Below, in pieces: positions 20,943 to 34,895 of a DNA stretch of 64,000 nt (its first letter is position 1; each line of letters begins with the position of its first letter). The translations under genes and the position numbers were made by a program. Below the pieces are notes generated by a model. The model ran no database searches and had not been told where the DNA came from. It worked only from the letters and a program-made list of their open reading frames with translations. This stretch comes from Polynucleobacter sp. AP-Sving-400A-A2 (GTDB taxonomy: Bacteria; Pseudomonadota; Gammaproteobacteria; Burkholderiales; Burkholderiaceae): contig NZ_CP061312.1 of NCBI RefSeq assembly GCF_018688155.1, positions 1,736,001-1,800,000 on the forward strand, given 5' to 3'.

Positions 20943-22802
20943 ATGAATCGCTACCCTCTCTGGAAATACATAGTCATCCTCTTTGCTTTATTGATTGGAG
21001 GACTATATTCATTGCCCAATTTCTTCGGAGAGGCGCCAGCGGTTCAAGTCTCGTCCGCCAAGCCAACCATCAAGGTTGATTTGGCGACACAGTCTCGAGT
21101 AGAAAAGATTTTGGCTGCCGACAACATCAGTAACACTGGGATCTTCTTTGAATCTACAGGTAGTGTAGGTTCCATCAAAATTCGTTTTAACAATACCGAC
21201 ATTCAACTTCGTGCACGCGACTTATTGCAACAGAAATTGAACATCGATCAAAACGAACCTAATTTCACAGTTGCATTAAACCTTCTCTCAAATACACCGG
21301 GCTGGCTAAGCGCACTGAATGCTCTACCGATGCCCCTTGGCCTTGATTTGCGTGGCGGTGTGTACTTCTTGCTACAAGTGGATATGAAAGGCGCCGTTCA
21401 AAAGAAGGTGACTTCTTTGGCAACGGATATTCGTAGTCAGCTACGTGATAAATCGATTCGCCAACAAGGTATTGAGCGCGGCCAAGACTCCATCACCCTC
21501 ACATTCGGTAGCACCGAAGATGCTGAGAAGGCACGCGCTGTCTTGATGACCAGTCAGCCTGATTTGACCTGGCAAATTAAGCCTACCGGCCTGTCTCCAA
21601 AACTAATTGGCGAATTTAAACCGACTGCCTTGAAAGAAATTCAAGATAACGCAGTAAAACAAAATATCGTCACACTCAATAAGCGCGTCAATGAGCTAGC
21701 CGTTAAAGAGCCAGTGATTCAGCAACAAGGTGCAGAGCGAATTGTTGTACAGCTTCCAGGCGTGCAAGATACTGCACGCGCTAAGGACATCATTGGTCGT
21801 ACTGCAACTTTGGAGTCCAGGCTAGCTGACCCCATCGTTTCGACTATCGCCATTGGTGAGGCTCCACCCCCAGGTATGGATGTATTCCGCTTCGGCGAGA
21901 ACCGTCAGGGCGTATTCAAAAAATCAGTCATTTTTAGTGGTGATCGCATTACGGATGCAAGCGCTGGCTTCGATCAAAATCAGCGCCCTGCTGTCAACAT
22001 CTCCTTAGATGCCGCCGGTGGTCGCGTGATGCAAGAAGTAACCCGTGAAAACATCGGTAAACCGATGGGCATGATCTTGTTTGAAAAAGGTAAGGGTGAG
22101 GTTCTCACGATTGCCACGATTCAAGGTGAGTTTGGCTCTAAGTTTCAAATTACTGGTCAACCGACCACCGAGAGTGCAAATGACTTAGCCCTCTTGTTGC
22201 GCGCAGGCTCATTAGCAGCGCCAATGGAAATCATTGAAGAGCGCACGATCGGACCAAGTCTGGGCGCAGAAAATATTGAGAAGGGCTTCAAATCTCTCAT
22301 TATTGGCTTTGGAGCAATCTCTATTTTCATGATTGCTTACTACCTCCTATTTGGCACTTTCTCAGTAGTAGCCCTGGCAGTGAACTTGCTACTCCTGATT
22401 TCTGTGTTGTCAATGCTACAAGCCACCCTAACATTGCCAGGTATTGCTGCAATGGCCTTGGCACTGGGTATGGCTATTGACTCCAATGTGTTGATCAACG
22501 AACGTATTCGTGAGGAGCTGCGCAACGGCGCCGCCCCACAAACAGCGATTGCTGTTGGCTTTGATAAGGCCTGGGCAACTATTTTGGATTCAAACGTCAC
22601 CACCTTAATCGCTGGTCTTGCATTACTGGCATTTGGCTCTGGTCCGATTAAAGGCTTCGCAGTAGTGCATTGCCTTGGTATTTTGACTTCCATGTTTTCA
22701 GCAGTCTTTTTCTCACGTGGCCTGGTTAACCTCTGGTACGGCAGGGGTAAAAAAGTTCAGAAACTCGCTATCGGCCAAGTTTGGCGCTCACAGGAGAAAT
22801 AA
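20943..22802 (+). CDS. secD: Protein translocase subunit SecD
   Basis: SecD, with SecF, uses the proton gradient to pull exported proteins through SecYEG on the periplasmic side. It is 619 residues. The first membrane helix is at about residues 8-24, then a large periplasmic domain beginning near the conserved LGLDLRGGVYFLLQVDM, and five further helices in the last 180 residues. The late motif ALGMAIDSNVLINERIREE matches the RND-type transmembrane core. secF begins three bases after the stop. Confidence 0.97.
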   Translation: MNRYPLWKYIVILFALLIGGLYSLPNFFGEAPAVQVSSAKPTIKVDLATQSRVEKILAADNISNTGIFFESTGSVGSIKIRFNNTDIQLRARDLLQQKLNIDQNEPNFTVALNLLSNTPGWLSALNALPMPLGLDLRGGVYFLLQVDMKGAVQKKVTSLATDIRSQLRDKSIRQQGIERGQDSITLTFGSTEDAEKARAVLMTSQPDLTWQIKPTGLSPKLIGEFKPTALKEIQDNAVKQNIVTLNKRVNELAVKEPVIQQQGAERIVVQLPGVQDTARAKDIIGRTATLESRLADPIVSTIAIGEAPPPGMDVFRFGENRQGVFKKSVIFSGDRITDASAGFDQNQRPAVNISLDAAGGRVMQEVTRENIGKPMGMILFEKGKGEVLTIATIQGEFGSKFQITGQPTTESANDLALLLRAGSLAAPMEIIEERTIGPSLGAENIEKGFKSLIIGFGAISIFMIAYYLLFGTFSVVALAVNLLLLISVLSMLQATLTLPGIAAMALALGMAIDSNVLINERIREELRNGAAPQTAIAVGFDKAWATILDSNVTTLIAGLALLAFGSGPIKGFAVVHCLGILTSMFSAVFFSRGLVNLWYGRGKKVQKLAIGQVWRSQEK

Positions 22803-22805
22803 GTC

Positions 22806-23780
22806 ATGGAATTTTTCCGGATCAAAAAAGATATTCCCTTCATGCGCCATGCATTGGCGCTCAATGCGATTTCTTTAATCACCTTCTTAGCTGCTGTTTT
22901 CTTCCTCTGGCAAAACGGTCTTCACTTATCCATTGAGTTCACCGGCGGTACAGTGATGGAGGTTTCTTATCCACAAACAGCCCCCTTAGATTCAATTAGA
23001 TCCAAGGTAGAAAAACTGGGTTATGCCGATACGCAGATTCAGAACTTTGGCAGTTCGCGTGATGTGATGATTCGCCTGCCATTGCAAAAAGATGCTGAAG
23101 GAAAAATGATTTCTTCTGCAGATCAAAGCGCAGCGGTCATGCAAGTACTTGAGCCAGCCACGTCAGGTGTCAAGCTCCAGCGTGTTGAATTCGTTGGCCC
23201 CCAAGTTGGACGAGAGCTGGCAATAGATGGATTAATGGCACTGTTGTTTGTGATCATCGGTATCGTGGTTTACCTCTCTTTCCGCTTTGAGTGGAAATTT
23301 GCAGTTGCCGGCATCATCGCGAACTTACATGACATTGTGATTATTCTGGGCTTCTTTGCCTTTTTCCAGTGGGAGTTCTCGCTCTCCGTTCTGGCTGCGG
23401 TATTGGCCGTATTAGGCTACTCAGTCAATGAGTCGGTGGTGATCTTTGACCGTATTCGTGAAAATTTCCGCAAATACCGCAAGATGGACACCCGCGAGAT
23501 TATTGATAACGCTATTACGAGTACGATTAGTCGTACGGTAATTACTCACGGTAGTACTGAGATGATGGTTCTGGCGATGTTGATTTTTGGTGGCCCCACC
23601 CTCTTTTACTTTGCTTTAGCGCTCACCATTGGTATTTTGTTTGGTATCTACTCTTCAGTATTCGTAGCGGCAGCACTGGTTATGTGGCTTGGTATAACAC
23701 GCGAAGATTTAGTGAAGAGCGATAAAAAGCCGGATGATGTTACGCGTAATGATGACCCTAACTTTGGGGCTCAGGTTTAA
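22806..23780 (+). CDS. secF: Protein translocase subunit SecF
   Basis: Partner of SecD in proton-driven protein export, 324 residues. The first helix at about residues 15-37 is followed by the periplasmic motif SIEFTGGTVMEVSYP. The transmembrane core ends with VNESVVIFDRIRENFRK and SRTVITHGSTEMMVLAML. It ends the queA-tgt-yajC-secD-secF run. waaA is convergent, ending 14 bases away at a short AT-rich palindrome. Confidence 0.97.
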   Translation: MEFFRIKKDIPFMRHALALNAISLITFLAAVFFLWQNGLHLSIEFTGGTVMEVSYPQTAPLDSIRSKVEKLGYADTQIQNFGSSRDVMIRLPLQKDAEGKMISSADQSAAVMQVLEPATSGVKLQRVEFVGPQVGRELAIDGLMALLFVIIGIVVYLSFRFEWKFAVAGIIANLHDIVIILGFFAFFQWEFSLSVLAAVLAVLGYSVNESVVIFDRIRENFRKYRKMDTREIIDNAITSTISRTVITHGSTEMMVLAMLIFGGPTLFYFALALTIGILFGIYSSVFVAAALVMWLGITREDLVKSDKKPDDVTRNDDPNFGAQV

Positions 23781-23794
23781 TAATTCAATTTGAA

Positions 23795-26577
<2,783 letters not shown>

Positions 26578-26619
26578 TTAGGAGCAATTCAGCTTGAATG
26601 GCATCGCTATAATTAACCC

Positions 26620-27234
26620 ATGAAACTCATCGGATCCCTCACTAGCCCCTACGTACGCAAAGTGCGCATTGTTTTCTTGGAAAAAAAGGTAGATTTAGAC
26701 CTAGAACTCGAGAATGTCTGGGCCGCAGACACCAAAATAGCCCTCAACAACCCCTTGGGCAAAGTGCCTTGTCTTCTTTTAGAGGACGGCGAAGTTATTT
26801 ACGATTCGCGCGTGATTGCTGAGTACGCTGATACATTGAGCCCGGTGGGCAAACTTATCCCGACAGGTAGTCGTGAACGCGCTACTGTCAAAACTTGGGA
26901 AACCTTGGCTGACGGGGTAGAAGATGCAGGAATTTTGGCTCGCTTAGAAGCGACCTTGCGCCCACCCGAGCAGCAGAGCCCCGCTTGGGTTGAGCGTCAA
27001 ATGGGTAAGATGAATACCTCTCTTGCCCAAATGTCCCGTGTATTAGGTGAAAACGCCTGGTGCCACGGCAACCAGATGACTTTGGCCGATATTGCTGTTG
27101 GCTGCGCCTTGGGTTACCTGCTGTTCCGCTTTCCCAATATCGCTTGGCAAGCGCAGTACCCCAATTTAGATGCTCTATATCAAAAGTTGATGCAAAGACC
27201 TTCCTTTGCAGAAACAGCGCCTCCAGCCGCCTAA
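26620..27234 (+). CDS. Glutathione S-transferase family protein (YibF-like)
   Basis: A 204-residue two-domain GST: an N-terminal thioredoxin-like domain (GSLTSPYVRKVRIVFLEKK, residues 5-23; NPLGKVPCLLLEDG, residues 45-58; then DSRVIAEYAD with the glutathione-contacting Ser) and a C-terminal helical domain with LADIAVGCALGYL. The active-site position is a Ser (TSPYVRK) as in YibF-type bacterial enzymes. The substrate is unknown. It is monocistronic between divergent purB and convergent mnmA. Confidence 0.88.
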   Translation: MKLIGSLTSPYVRKVRIVFLEKKVDLDLELENVWAADTKIALNNPLGKVPCLLLEDGEVIYDSRVIAEYADTLSPVGKLIPTGSRERATVKTWETLADGVEDAGILARLEATLRPPEQQSPAWVERQMGKMNTSLAQMSRVLGENAWCHGNQMTLADIAVGCALGYLLFRFPNIAWQAQYPNLDALYQKLMQRPSFAETAPPAA

Positions 27235-27260
27235 ATCAGGGCACTAGCAGCCGGAAAGAC

Positions 27261-28376
27261 CTAGGCGGAAATAATTCCGCCGCCTAAACAAATCTCTCCG
27301 TCATATAAAACGGCAGACTGACCCGGAGTCACAGCCCATTGAGCTTGCGGAAAGGTCAACTCAAAACTCAAAGGCCCAGCGGCTCCAGCAGCCAGCGTAC
27401 ATGCTGAGTCTGCCTGACGATAGCGGGTTTTTGCAGAGTACTGCCCTGGAGTAGGTGCAACTCCAGCAACCCAACTAGCGTCAATTGTGGAAAGCTGATT
27501 GGCCAGTAGCCACGGATGCTCATGGCCCTGGGCAACGTAGAGGGTGTTATTAGCCACATCCTTGCGAGCGACATACCAAGCATCTCCATTACCGTCCTGA
27601 CTGCCGCCCAGGCCTATGCCCTTGCGCTGTCCCAGGGTGAAAAAGGCAAGGCCCATATGCTCGCCTACTGTTTTGCCTTCTGGGGTTTTAATGGGTCCAG
27701 GAGTGCGCGGTAGATAACGGTTTAAGAATTCGCGGAAAGGGCGCTCACCAATAAAGCAAATCCCTGTGGAGTCTTTTTTAGCGGCATTGTGCAAGCCGAT
27801 TTGCTCAGCAATCTTGCGCACTTCCGTCTTTGGAATCTCCCCTAAAGGAAAAAGCACATTTGCCAATTGACTCTGGGTTAAGCGGTGCAAGAAATAGCTT
27901 TGGTCTTTACTGGCATCCAAGGCCTTCAAAAGCTGTACGCGATCGCCTTGATGGCGCACCCGCGCATAGTGGCCGGTGGCAATGGCGTCTGCGCCCAAAC
28001 TGATGGCATGGTCTAAAAAGGCTTTGAACTTAATTTCTGCATTGCACAATACATCTGGGTTGGGTGTCCTACCGGCAGCATATTCGCGTAAAAATTCTGC
28101 AAAAACACGCTCACGGTACTCAGCAGCAAAGTTGACAGCCTCGACATCAATCCCAATCAGGTCAGCCACAGACACCACATCTAGCCAATCCTGACGGGCA
28201 GAGCAATATTCATCGCTGTCGTCGTCTTCCCAGTTTTTCATGAAAAGGCCAATGACTTCATAGCCTTGCTGCTTGAGCATCCAGGCTGCAACGGACGAAT
28301 CTACCCCTCCAGACATCCCAACCACGACTTTGGAGGGTTTTGAAGCAGGTTTTACGACGGAATTGAGGGAGATCAT
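27261..28376 (-). CDS. mnmA: tRNA-specific 2-thiouridylase MnmA
   Basis: MnmA makes the 2-thio group of wobble uridine-34 in tRNA-Lys, -Glu and -Gln. The PP-loop [16 protein letters not shown] binds ATP. The two catalytic cysteines are in [11 protein letters not shown] and [13 protein letters not shown]. The frame is open to 28415 (384 residues). I chose 28376 (371 residues, starting [14 protein letters not shown]) because it matches the family length (368 in E. coli). The upstream start has a distant GGAG, so this choice is moderate. Confidence 0.94.
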   Translation of the reverse strand: MISLNSVVKPASKPSKVVVGMSGGVDSSVAAWMLKQQGYEVIGLFMKNWEDDDSDEYCSARQDWLDVVSVADLIGIDVEAVNFAAEYRERVFAEFLREYAAGRTPNPDVLCNAEIKFKAFLDHAISLGADAIATGHYARVRHQGDRVQLLKALDASKDQSYFLHRLTQSQLANVLFPLGEIPKTEVRKIAEQIGLHNAAKKDSTGICFIGERPFREFLNRYLPRTPGPIKTPEGKTVGEHMGLAFFTLGQRKGIGLGGSQDGNGDAWYVARKDVANNTLYVAQGHEHPWLLANQLSTIDASWVAGVAPTPGQYSAKTRYRQADSACTLAAGAAGPLSFELTFPQAQWAVTPGQSAVLYDGEICLGGGIISA

Positions 28377-28550
28377 CAAAAAATGCGAGAATTCGTTATC
28401 AGCTAAAAAATCCATTGTAGAAGTCTTGCTCCAAATTTACGAGATTTGTGGCAAAACCAAATAAATGGCATTAAGGGTAAATAGATAGGTAGATTTTCAC
28501 CTAACTAACTAAAATAGATTTTTTGAAAAATTTGCTTTTGGAGACATGCC

Positions 28551-29681
28551 ATGCGCATAGGAGTACCGCTGGAAATCAGACACGGGGAAACTCGAGTTGC
28601 CGCCACACCGGAAACCGTTAAGAAACTGATTGGTCAAGGCCATACAGTTGTTATTCAAAAAGATGCGGGCGTTACAGCCAGCCAGCCTGATTCCGCCTAT
28701 GAAGCTGTTGGCGCGACGATTGGTAGCGCAGCAGATGCCTTTAGTGCGGAGATCGTCCTCAAGGTACGCGCGCCTGAAGCTGCAGAACTCAAGCAAATTC
28801 AATCTGGCAGCGTGCTCATTGGCATGCTTGATCCATTTGATAATGACAATATCGTCGCGATGGCCGCCCAAGGCGTGACTGCATTCTCATTAGAGGCTGC
28901 TCCACGTACCACTCGTGCACAAAGCATGGACGTCTTATCTTCACAAGCCAACATCGCAGGTTACAAAGCGGTGATGGTTGCTGCTAATGAGTATCAGCGC
29001 TTTATGCCTATGCTGATGACTGCTGCCGGAACTGTTAAAGCTGCGCGTGTGCTGATCTTGGGCGCTGGTGTTGCTGGCCTCCAAGCGATTGCTACTGCAA
29101 AGCGTTTAGGTGCCGTGATCGAAGCATCTGATGTGCGCCCTGCCGCTAAAGAGCAAATTGAATCTCTTGGCGCCAAGTTTGTTGACGTTCCTTACGAAAC
29201 AGATGAAGAGCGCGAAATCGCTAAAGGCGTTGGTGGCTATGCGCGCCCAATGCCAGAGGCTTGGATGAAACGTCAAGCAGCATTAGTTGCGGAACGTGCT
29301 CAGCAAGCTGACATCGTCATCACAACCGCCTTAATTCCAGGTCGTAAGCCGCCCGTCTTATTGCACAGCGATACCGTTGCCAATATGAAACCCGGTTCGA
29401 TCGTGATCGACTTAGCAGCTGGTCGTGGTGACAATGGATCAGGCAATTGTCCTTTGACCCAAGAAGGCAAGATTGTTGAGAAAAATGGTGTGAAGATTAT
29501 TGGTTACAGTAATCTCGCCAGCATGGTTGCTGCGGATGCTTCTGCTTTGTATGCACGTAACTTGCTCGATTTCATGAAACTGATCGTTGATCCAGAAGCG
29601 AAGTTAGTTATCCCAACCGATGACGACATCGTTACTGCTTGCCTCATGTGTCGTGACGGCCAGGCTATTCGTAAAAACTAA
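28551..29681 (+). CDS. pntAA: NAD(P) transhydrogenase subunit alpha, part 1 (NAD(H)-binding)
   Basis: The soluble NAD(H)-binding dI domain of the proton-pumping transhydrogenase that makes NADPH from NADH. It is 376 residues. The alanine-dehydrogenase-like N-terminus (MRIGVPLEIRHGETRVAATPE) and the Rossmann motif LILGAGVAGLQAIATAKRLGA are seen. The alpha subunit is split into two genes as in Rhodospirillum, with part 2 starting 24 bases on, unlike the fused E. coli PntA. A GGAG Shine-Dalgarno lies 8-10 bases upstream. Confidence 0.95.
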   Translation: MRIGVPLEIRHGETRVAATPETVKKLIGQGHTVVIQKDAGVTASQPDSAYEAVGATIGSAADAFSAEIVLKVRAPEAAELKQIQSGSVLIGMLDPFDNDNIVAMAAQGVTAFSLEAAPRTTRAQSMDVLSSQANIAGYKAVMVAANEYQRFMPMLMTAAGTVKAARVLILGAGVAGLQAIATAKRLGAVIEASDVRPAAKEQIESLGAKFVDVPYETDEEREIAKGVGGYARPMPEAWMKRQAALVAERAQQADIVITTALIPGRKPPVLLHSDTVANMKPGSIVIDLAAGRGDNGSGNCPLTQEGKIVEKNGVKIIGYSNLASMVAADASALYARNLLDFMKLIVDPEAKLVIPTDDDIVTACLMCRDGQAIRKN

Positions 29682-29705
29682 TACAGAATATTTAAAGGAA
29701 ACATC

Positions 29706-30044
29706 ATGGATCTCGCTGCTTTTCAAAGCATCCTCACAGTCCAAAACATCACCGTGTTTGTTTTGGCTATTTTTGTTGGCTATCAGGTAGTTTGGAATGT
29801 CACTCCTGCATTGCATACACCACTAATGGCAGTGACTAACGCTATCTCCGGAATCATTATTGTTGGTGCGTTACTGCAAACTGAAGTCATTGGTGGCGAT
29901 GAGATCACTCTCACCAGCATCATTGGTGCAGTAGCCGTCTTCTTAGCGTCAATTAATATTTTTGGTGGCTTCATGGTCACCCGTCGCATGCTTGAAATGT
30001 TCAAGAAAAAAGCCCCTAAAGCTGATGCGACTGGAACTAAATAA
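29706..30044 (+). CDS. pntAB: NAD(P) transhydrogenase subunit alpha, part 2 (membrane)
   Basis: A 112-residue membrane subunit with three predicted helices (about residues 15-32, 36-58, 64-90) and the conserved [19 protein letters not shown] loop. It supplies part of the proton channel and pairs with pntB. A Shine-Dalgarno AAAGGAAA precedes the ATG. It is middle gene of the pntAA-pntAB-pntB operon. Confidence 0.95.
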   Translation: MDLAAFQSILTVQNITVFVLAIFVGYQVVWNVTPALHTPLMAVTNAISGIIIVGALLQTEVIGGDEITLTSIIGAVAVFLASINIFGGFMVTRRMLEMFKKKAPKADATGTK

Positions 30045-30078
30045 AAACTAGAACAAGACCTATACAGAGACCACAATC

Positions 30079-31446
30079 ATGTCAAACATAACCGCGATTT
30101 CCTACCTCATTTCATCGGTACTTTTCATCCTCGCCTTGCGTGGATTGTCTTCACCAACTACATCACGTCAAGGCAATACCTTTGGCATGATCGGCATGTT
30201 GCTTGCCGTAATCACCACCTTCATGATTCCTGACTTTAAGCCAGTCTTCTCATTGATTATTGGTGCGATTATTGCGGGTGCAATCATTGGAATACTTGCA
30301 GCTAAACGTGTGCAAATGACCAAGATGCCAGAGCTCGTTGCGCTGATGCACTCTTTTGTTGGCTTATCAGCTGTATTGATTGCGATTGCAGCGGTATTTA
30401 ATCCGGCCCAAGACCATACTGGTGCTCAAAAGATTGAGCTCTTTATCGGTGCATTTATTGGTGCCATCACCTTTACTGCCTCAATCATCGCTTTCGGAAA
30501 ATTGTCCGGTAAGGTCAGCGGTAAATCAGTGACCTTTGCTGGCCAGCACTTACTCAACCTCATTCTCGCTATTGCCATGGTTGCTGGTGGCGTCATGTAC
30601 TTTATGACTGGTAGTCACGAAGCATTCTTAGTGATGTGTGCGATTGCCTTGGTATTGGGCGTGACTTTGATCATCCCAATCGGCGGCGCAGATATGCCGG
30701 TAGTTGTATCGATGCTCAATAGCTACTCTGGTTGGGCAGCTGCGGGTATTGGTTTTACCTTAAACAATCCTGTATTGATCATTGCCGGCGCTTGCGTTGG
30801 CTCATCTGGCGCAATTTTGTCTTACATTATGTGTAAGGCAATGAACCGCTCAATCTTGGCAGTCTTGCTTGGCGGCTTCGGTGCCGAAGCTGCTGCTGGT
30901 GGCGCCGATGATGGTGGTCCAAAAAACTACAAAACTGGTTCGCCAGAAGATGCTGCCTTCTTGATGGAAAATGCCGATACAGTCGTGATTGTTCCTGGCT
31001 ACGGCTTAGCAGTTGCCCGCGCTCAACACGCTCTCAAAGAATTGACAGAGAAGTTGACTCACCATGGGGTCACTGTGAAATATGCAATTCACCCAGTAGC
31101 AGGTCGTATGCCTGGCCACATGAACGTACTTTTGGCTGAAGCTGAAGTTCCATATGATCAAGTATTTGAGATGGAAGACATCAATAGTGACTTTGGTCAG
31201 GCGGACGTAGTGTTAGTGCTTGGTGCAAACGACGTGGTGAACCCTGCAGCTCGTACACCTGGCAGCCCAATCTTTGGCATGCCGATTTTGGAAGCTTATA
31301 AAGCCAAAACAATTATTGTCAACAAGCGCTCCATGGCTGCAGGTTATGCTGGCTTAGATAATGAACTGTTCTATATGGATAAAACCATGATGGTCTTCGG
31401 TGATGCGAAGAAGGTTGTGGAAGATATGGTGAAGTCAGTAAGCTAA
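30079..31446 (+). CDS. pntB: NAD(P) transhydrogenase subunit beta
   Basis: The beta subunit, 455 residues: about nine membrane helices up to residue 260, then the soluble NADP(H)-binding domain III with IVPGYGLAVARAQHAL and GRMPGHMNVLLAEA. It completes the proton-translocating transhydrogenase. The operon ends at a clear terminator 20 bases downstream. Confidence 0.97.
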   Translation: MSNITAISYLISSVLFILALRGLSSPTTSRQGNTFGMIGMLLAVITTFMIPDFKPVFSLIIGAIIAGAIIGILAAKRVQMTKMPELVALMHSFVGLSAVLIAIAAVFNPAQDHTGAQKIELFIGAFIGAITFTASIIAFGKLSGKVSGKSVTFAGQHLLNLILAIAMVAGGVMYFMTGSHEAFLVMCAIALVLGVTLIIPIGGADMPVVVSMLNSYSGWAAAGIGFTLNNPVLIIAGACVGSSGAILSYIMCKAMNRSILAVLLGGFGAEAAAGGADDGGPKNYKTGSPEDAAFLMENADTVVIVPGYGLAVARAQHALKELTEKLTHHGVTVKYAIHPVAGRMPGHMNVLLAEAEVPYDQVFEMEDINSDFGQADVVLVLGANDVVNPAARTPGSPIFGMPILEAYKAKTIIVNKRSMAAGYAGLDNELFYMDKTMMVFGDAKKVVEDMVKSVS

Positions 31447-31466
31447 ATTAAAACGTCCCAATAAAG

Positions 31467-31488
31467 AACCGCCTTCGGGCGGTTTTTT
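31467..31488 (+). terminator. Rho-independent terminator of the pnt operon
   Basis: A perfect hairpin AACCGCC-TTCG-GGCGGTT with the stable TTCG tetraloop, followed by a T run, placed just after pntB. Confidence 0.9.
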
Positions 31489-31552
31489 ATTGCGTTAAGA
31501 TATACACAGGCAACCCTAAAGCGCTAAAAATTATATTAATACGAGACAAAAA

Positions 31553-32518
31553 ATGAATATTAAAAAACACTTAATTTTAGTAATGGGTTTAATTTGGATT
31601 ACATCCGCCCAAGCTCAAAATACCTACCCCAATAGACCGATTCAGATGATCATGCCCTTGCAGGCGGGAAGTGGTGTTGATATTTTGATGCGGCCTATCG
31701 TCCAAAAAATGAGTGAGAACTTGGGTCAGGCAATTACGATTGAAAATCTCCCTGGTGGCGCCGGTTTAATAGGGGCTACCAAGGTAGCTCAAGCCAATTC
31801 AGAAGGCTATGTATTGGGCGCATTTAATGACAGCATTTTGACGATGCTCCCCAATCTGCATAAGAAAATTGACTACGATCCTATTCAAAGTTTTGTGCCA
31901 GTTTCTGAGGTAGCTGCAATTACTTTCGTGATGGTGGCCAACCCATCCTTTCCAGGCAATACAGCCGCAGACTTCATTCGCATCGCTAAAGAAAATCCAG
32001 GGAAAATTGATTACGCTTCGGGTGGCAATGGCTCACCTCAGCATATTGGAATGGAGATCTTTCGTCAGTACACGGGTGCGCCATTGGTTCACATCCCTTA
32101 CCGTGGAGCCGCAGCAGCGGTTACCGATGTCATGGCAGGACAGGTGCCTGTCATGATTAGCGCTTTATCTGTTGTGCTTCCCCATATTCGATCGGGGAAA
32201 CTAAAGGTATTGGGTATCACCAGCAAAACGCGTTCACCACTGTTACCAAATGCACCTACCGTTAGCGAAAGTGTAAAAGGCTATGAGTTCTCTACTTGGG
32301 GTGCGATTATCGCGCCCAAGGGTACGTCACTAGCAGTCGTTACCAAGCTAAATGATTCATTGGCTTTAGCATTAAAAGATCAGAAGTTGCGGGATCAATT
32401 AATACAGCAAGGCTTTGAATTTGTACCCCTGGGACCAGATCATTTAAAAGAAATGATTGCCCAAGGCTTAGTGAAGATGAAAAAAGTAATTAAAGATGGT
32501 GGCATTCAACCAGATTAA
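31553..32518 (+). CDS. Tripartite tricarboxylate transporter (TctC/Bug-family) substrate-binding protein
   Basis: A 321-residue periplasmic binding protein of the Bug family, greatly expanded in Burkholderiales. A signal peptide ends at about residue 22 (ITSAQAQ). The mature start NTYPNRPIQMIMPLQAGSGVDILMRP, GGAGLIGATKVAQA and HIPYRGAAAAVTDVMAGQV are family landmarks. No TctA/TctB membrane genes are nearby, so it is an orphan. It may serve a transporter encoded elsewhere or act as an extracytoplasmic sensor. The ligand, probably a carboxylate, cannot be read. Confidence 0.92.
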   Translation: MNIKKHLILVMGLIWITSAQAQNTYPNRPIQMIMPLQAGSGVDILMRPIVQKMSENLGQAITIENLPGGAGLIGATKVAQANSEGYVLGAFNDSILTMLPNLHKKIDYDPIQSFVPVSEVAAITFVMVANPSFPGNTAADFIRIAKENPGKIDYASGGNGSPQHIGMEIFRQYTGAPLVHIPYRGAAAAVTDVMAGQVPVMISALSVVLPHIRSGKLKVLGITSKTRSPLLPNAPTVSESVKGYEFSTWGAIIAPKGTSLAVVTKLNDSLALALKDQKLRDQLIQQGFEFVPLGPDHLKEMIAQGLVKMKKVIKDGGIQPD

Positions 32519-32536
32519 CGATGAAGAAACTTCAAT

Positions 32537-32570
32537 AAAAAACGCCTGGTCTTTTGAACCAGGCGTTTTA
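32537..32570. terminator. Bidirectional terminator between the Bug gene and groEL
   Basis: An 11-base stem (AAACGCCTGGT with ACCAGGCGTTT) around a short loop, flanked by A-rich and T-rich sequence so that both converging transcripts meet a U run. Confidence 0.85.
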
Positions 32571-32607
32571 GTTTCTACAGCTTAATAGCTGAGGAAGTGT
32601 GCAGCAA

Positions 32608-34275
<1,668 letters not shown>

Positions 34276-34286
34276 TTAGGTACTAA

Positions 34287-34577
34287 TTACTTCTGTACAA
34301 CAGCCATGATGTCTTCTTCGCGCATCACGAGAAGCTCATCGCTGCCGACCTTAACTGTTTGACCTGCATATTTGCCAAATAACACGCGATCGCCAACTTT
34401 GACGTCTGGTGCATTTAACTTACCGCTGTCATCACGCTTGCCTGGGCCAACTGCCAATACTTCGCCTTGATCAGGCTTTTCAGCAGCAGCATCCGGAATA
34501 ATGATTCCAGAGGCAGTTTTTGATTCTTGATCTAAACGTTTAATGATTACGCGATCATGTAAAGGACGCAGATTCAT
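34287..34577 (-). CDS. groES: Co-chaperonin GroES
   Basis: The 96-residue co-chaperonin that caps the GroEL ring. The N-terminal [14 protein letters not shown] and the mobile-loop region [21 protein letters not shown] (split around residues 17-38) are typical. It is first gene of groES-groEL, preceded by a GAAGGAAT Shine-Dalgarno region and an approximately 110-base leader that begins at the CIRCE element. Confidence 0.99.
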   Translation of the reverse strand: MNLRPLHDRVIIKRLDQESKTASGIIIPDAAAEKPDQGEVLAVGPGKRDDSGKLNAPDVKVGDRVLFGKYAGQTVKVGSDELLVMREEDIMAVVQK

Positions 34578-34686
34578 TCCTTCTCCTATGTTAGTAAGTG
34601 TTAACTAATTAAAAAACCAATATAAATCAATATGTTGCATTCTCTTAACACGAAAGTAAAAAGCTTTTCAGCTAAAAAAGCCTGTT

Positions 34687-34713
34687 TTAGCACTCACGTG
34701 TAGGGAGTGCTGA
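34687..34713. promoter_or_regulatory. CIRCE operator (HrcA binding site) of groESL
   Basis: TTAGCACTC - nine bases - GAGTGCTGA matches the CIRCE consensus (TTAGCACTC-N9-GAGTGCTAA) with one mismatch. It overlaps the downstream edge of the groES promoter, as expected for HrcA repression. The hrcA gene itself is not in the window. Confidence 0.92.
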
Positions 34714-34743
34714 TTATATAGGTCTGATTACAGGGATTTCAAG
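34713..34743 (-). promoter_or_regulatory. groESL promoter, sigma-32-like overlapping sigma-70-like
   Basis: On the minus strand CTTGAAA is followed 14 bases later by CCTATATA, resembling the sigma-32 heat-shock consensus (CTTGAAA - CCCCATNT). The same stretch reads TTGAAA-N18-TATAAT as a sigma-70 promoter. CIRCE lies immediately downstream, so groESL may be under both positive heat-shock and negative HrcA control. Confidence 0.7.
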
Positions 34744-34761
34744 GGCAAATTCACCTTAAAT

Positions 34762-34791
34762 TTCAAAAGAGCTTTCCACTCTTTCTATAAT
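34762..34791 (+). promoter_or_regulatory. Possible sigma-70 promoter for the EAL-regulator-sensor operon
   Basis: A perfect TATAAT (34786-34791) with a weak -35-like TTCAAA 18 bases upstream, pointing toward the EAL-domain gene. The 318-base gap between groES and that gene thus holds the groESL promoter, CIRCE, this promoter and a leader of about 95 bases with a small hairpin (GTAGG-TAGATT-CCTAC, 34804-34819). I see no gene in it. Confidence 0.4.
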
Positions 34792-34895
34792 GGAGGCAGG
34801 CAAGTAGGTAGATTCCTACACACAAATAAGCCTTAAGCCCTTACTCCTCCAATCCGTCCTGCCTAGACTGACTGTTCAATGATTGGAGAATGCTG

